A stretch of 64,000 nt of DNA, from positions 182,009-246,008 of the forward strand of contig NZ_QAJN01000012.1 of NCBI RefSeq assembly GCF_003852425.1, in the 5' to 3' direction. Position 1 is the stretch's first letter. Each line of letters begins with the position of its first letter. This stretch comes from Paucibacter sp. KBW04. GTDB taxonomy: Bacteria; Pseudomonadota; Gammaproteobacteria; Burkholderiales; Burkholderiaceae_C. Below are positions 62,727 to 64,000 of this stretch, in pieces. The notes beneath the pieces were generated by a model. The model saw only the letters and a program-made list of their open reading frames with translations, had not been told where the DNA came from and searched no databases. The position numbers were made by a program, and so were the translations under genes.

Positions 62727-64000
62727 ATGGCGCGAATGGGTCAAATGATGGGTCAGATGATGGCGATGCCGCTGTTGATTTCGTCCTTGATCAAACATGC
62801 CGCCCGGCATGCAGGGGACACCGAAATCGTCAGCAAGCGAGTCGAAGGCGATCTGCATCGCTACACCTGGGCGGCGGCCGAAAAGCGCAGCCGTCAACTC
62901 GCCCAGGCCCTGGCCCGATTGGGCTGCCAGCCCGGCGACCGCGTCGGCACCCTGGCCTGGAACGGCTACCGGCATCTGGAAATCTATTACGGCAGCTCGG
63001 GCTCGGGCCTGGTCTGCCACACCATCAACCCGCGCCTCTTCCCCGAGCAGATCGCCTGGATCGCCAATGACGCCCAGGACACGGTGCTGTGCTTCGACCT
63101 CAATCTGCTGCCCCTGGTGGAAAAGCTGGCGCCCGGCCTGCCCAGCATCAAGCACTACATCGTGATGACGGACCGGGCCCACATGCCGGCCCAGACCAGC
63201 TTGTCCGGCCTGCTCTGCTACGACGAGTTGCTTGACGCTGAGGATGGCCGCTACACCTGGCCGGAGTTTGACGAGAACACCGCCTGCTCCCTGTGCTACA
63301 CCTCGGGCACCACAGGCAACCCCAAGGGCGCCGTCTACAGCCATCGCTCGACCCTGCTGCACACCTATGCCTCGGCCCTGCCGGACGCGCTGGACTGCTC
63401 GGCCCGCGACGTGATCTTGCCGGTCGTGCCCATGTTCCACGTCAACGCCTGGGGCCTGCCCTATAGCTGTGCGCTGATAGGCTGCAAGCTGGTGATGCCG
63501 GGGCCGCATCTGGACGGCAAGTCGCTCTATGAATTGTTTGAAGGCGAGAAGGTGTCCTTCAGTGCCGGTGTGCCCACCGTATGGCTGGGCCTGCTCAATT
63601 ATGTGAAGGCCAATAATCTCAAGTTCTCGACCTTCAAGCGCACCGTCATTGGCGGCTCGGCCTGCCCGCCGGCCATGATGAAGACCTTGCAAGAAGACTA
63701 TGGCGTAGAGGTCATCCATGCCTGGGGCATGACCGAGCTCTCGCCCATAGGCACTTTGTCCAAGCTCAGCGCCAAGCAGTTGCAACTGCCCAAGGAGGCG
63801 CAGCAGCGTCTGCTGGAGAAGCAGGGCAAGGCGGTGTTCGGCATCGATATGGCGATTGCTGATGACGAAGGTAAGTCCCTGCCCTGGGACGGCCAGGCCT
63901 CCGGCAATCTGCTGGTGCGGGGCCACTGGGTGATCAATAGCTATTACGGCCAAAGCGCCTCGCCCCTGCAAAGCCTGGACGGCGAGCCCGGCTGGTTCCC
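62727..64000 (+). CDS. Medium/long-chain acyl-CoA ligase (AlkK-like), 3' cut
   Basis: The first 424 codons of an AMP-forming acyl-CoA synthetase; the gene runs off the right edge. The Met-rich start (MARMGQMMGQMMAMPLLISSLI) matches AlkK-type ligases. The ATP-binding P-loop is CYTSGTTGNPKGAVYSH (about 191-207), the A5-like motif is HAWGMTELSP and FHVNAWGLPY is characteristic of fatty-acid members. The enzyme activates fatty acids for beta-oxidation or PHA monomer supply. AAAAGGAGA precedes the ATG. Confidence 0.92.
   Translation, partial: MARMGQMMGQMMAMPLLISSLIKHAARHAGDTEIVSKRVEGDLHRYTWAAAEKRSRQLAQALARLGCQPGDRVGTLAWNGYRHLEIYYGSSGSGLVCHTINPRLFPEQIAWIANDAQDTVLCFDLNLLPLVEKLAPGLPSIKHYIVMTDRAHMPAQTSLSGLLCYDELLDAEDGRYTWPEFDENTACSLCYTSGTTGNPKGAVYSHRSTLLHTYASALPDALDCSARDVILPVVPMFHVNAWGLPYSCALIGCKLVMPGPHLDGKSLYELFEGEKVSFSAGVPTVWLGLLNYVKANNLKFSTFKRTVIGGSACPPAMMKTLQEDYGVEVIHAWGMTELSPIGTLSKLSAKQLQLPKEAQQRLLEKQGKAVFGIDMAIADDEGKSLPWDGQASGNLLVRGHWVINSYYGQSASPLQSLDGEPGWF

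Overview
The window is a gene-dense, GC-rich stretch of what looks like a betaproteobacterial chromosome, most likely order Burkholderiales and near the Roseateles/Pelomonas/Rubrivivax group. That placement is inferred from gene content and order: a class I phaC-phaA-phaB cluster, glnA followed by a small DUF4124-like gene and ntrBC, a divergent tesA/ybbA pair, BolA next to YciB, and an AlkK-type acyl-CoA ligase. I see about 65 protein genes, two of them cut by the window edges. I see no rRNA, tRNA, CRISPR array, prophage or intact insertion sequence. No gene-free stretch exceeds 300 bases; the longest gaps hold MITE-like elements or promoters.

Layout. 1-1.8 kb: a cut-off exported protein, a LysE-type exporter and two small enzyme-like genes, all on the minus strand. 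1.9-7.0 kb: five exported proteins and lipoproteins, including a CsgG/FlgT-like lipoprotein, with no obvious named counterpart. 7.0-7.2 kb: a MITE-like element. 7.2-14.7 kb: a tightly overlapped five-gene operon (SWIM zinc finger, DUF5691, MoxR-type AAA ATPase, DUF5682 with TraB/TIKI-like motifs, VWA protein), an uncharacterised conserved system. 14.8-15.5 kb: a methyltransferase.

15.7-25.2 kb is the most coherent new story. A cytochrome bd operon (cydP, cydA, cydB, a Rieske protein, cydX, ybgE, a possible 28-residue ORF, and a sulfide:quinone-reductase-like flavoprotein) sits beside a persulfide-dioxygenase-like gene, a divergent FisR-type sigma-54 activator with the C55/C66/C73 cysteine triad, and ccoG. 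The cyd operon, the dioxygenase gene and ccoG each carry the same sigma-54 promoter (TGGCAC-N5-TTGA). Each also has related inverted repeats (TGGCAGT/ACTGCCA type) about 110-118 bases upstream of the predicted transcription start. This points to one sulfane-sulfur-responsive regulon in which sulfide oxidation feeds quinol to a sulfide-tolerant terminal oxidase.

25.3-36.7 kb: small enzymes, a protein acetyltransferase (Pat type) next to a deacetylase with a second MITE-like element between them, an HDOD protein, the LapG protease and LapD c-di-GMP receptor, a Nudix enzyme, maleylacetoacetate isomerase and PgeF. 36.9-40.9 kb: polyhydroxybutyrate synthesis. 40.9-47.4 kb: an IclR regulator, an AIM24-family protein, a beta-propeller/deacetylase/sterol-desaturase operon, an EI24 protein and a CinA-type protein. 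47.4-52.5 kb: nitrogen control (glnA with NtrC sites and a sigma-54 promoter, ntrB, ntrC). 52.6-64 kb: housekeeping and envelope genes, ending inside an acyl-CoA ligase.

Many long ORFs lie antisense to these genes because of the GC-rich third codon position; they were discarded. Start codons were moved from the longest ORF wherever a ribosome binding site, gene overlap or family alignment supported it.
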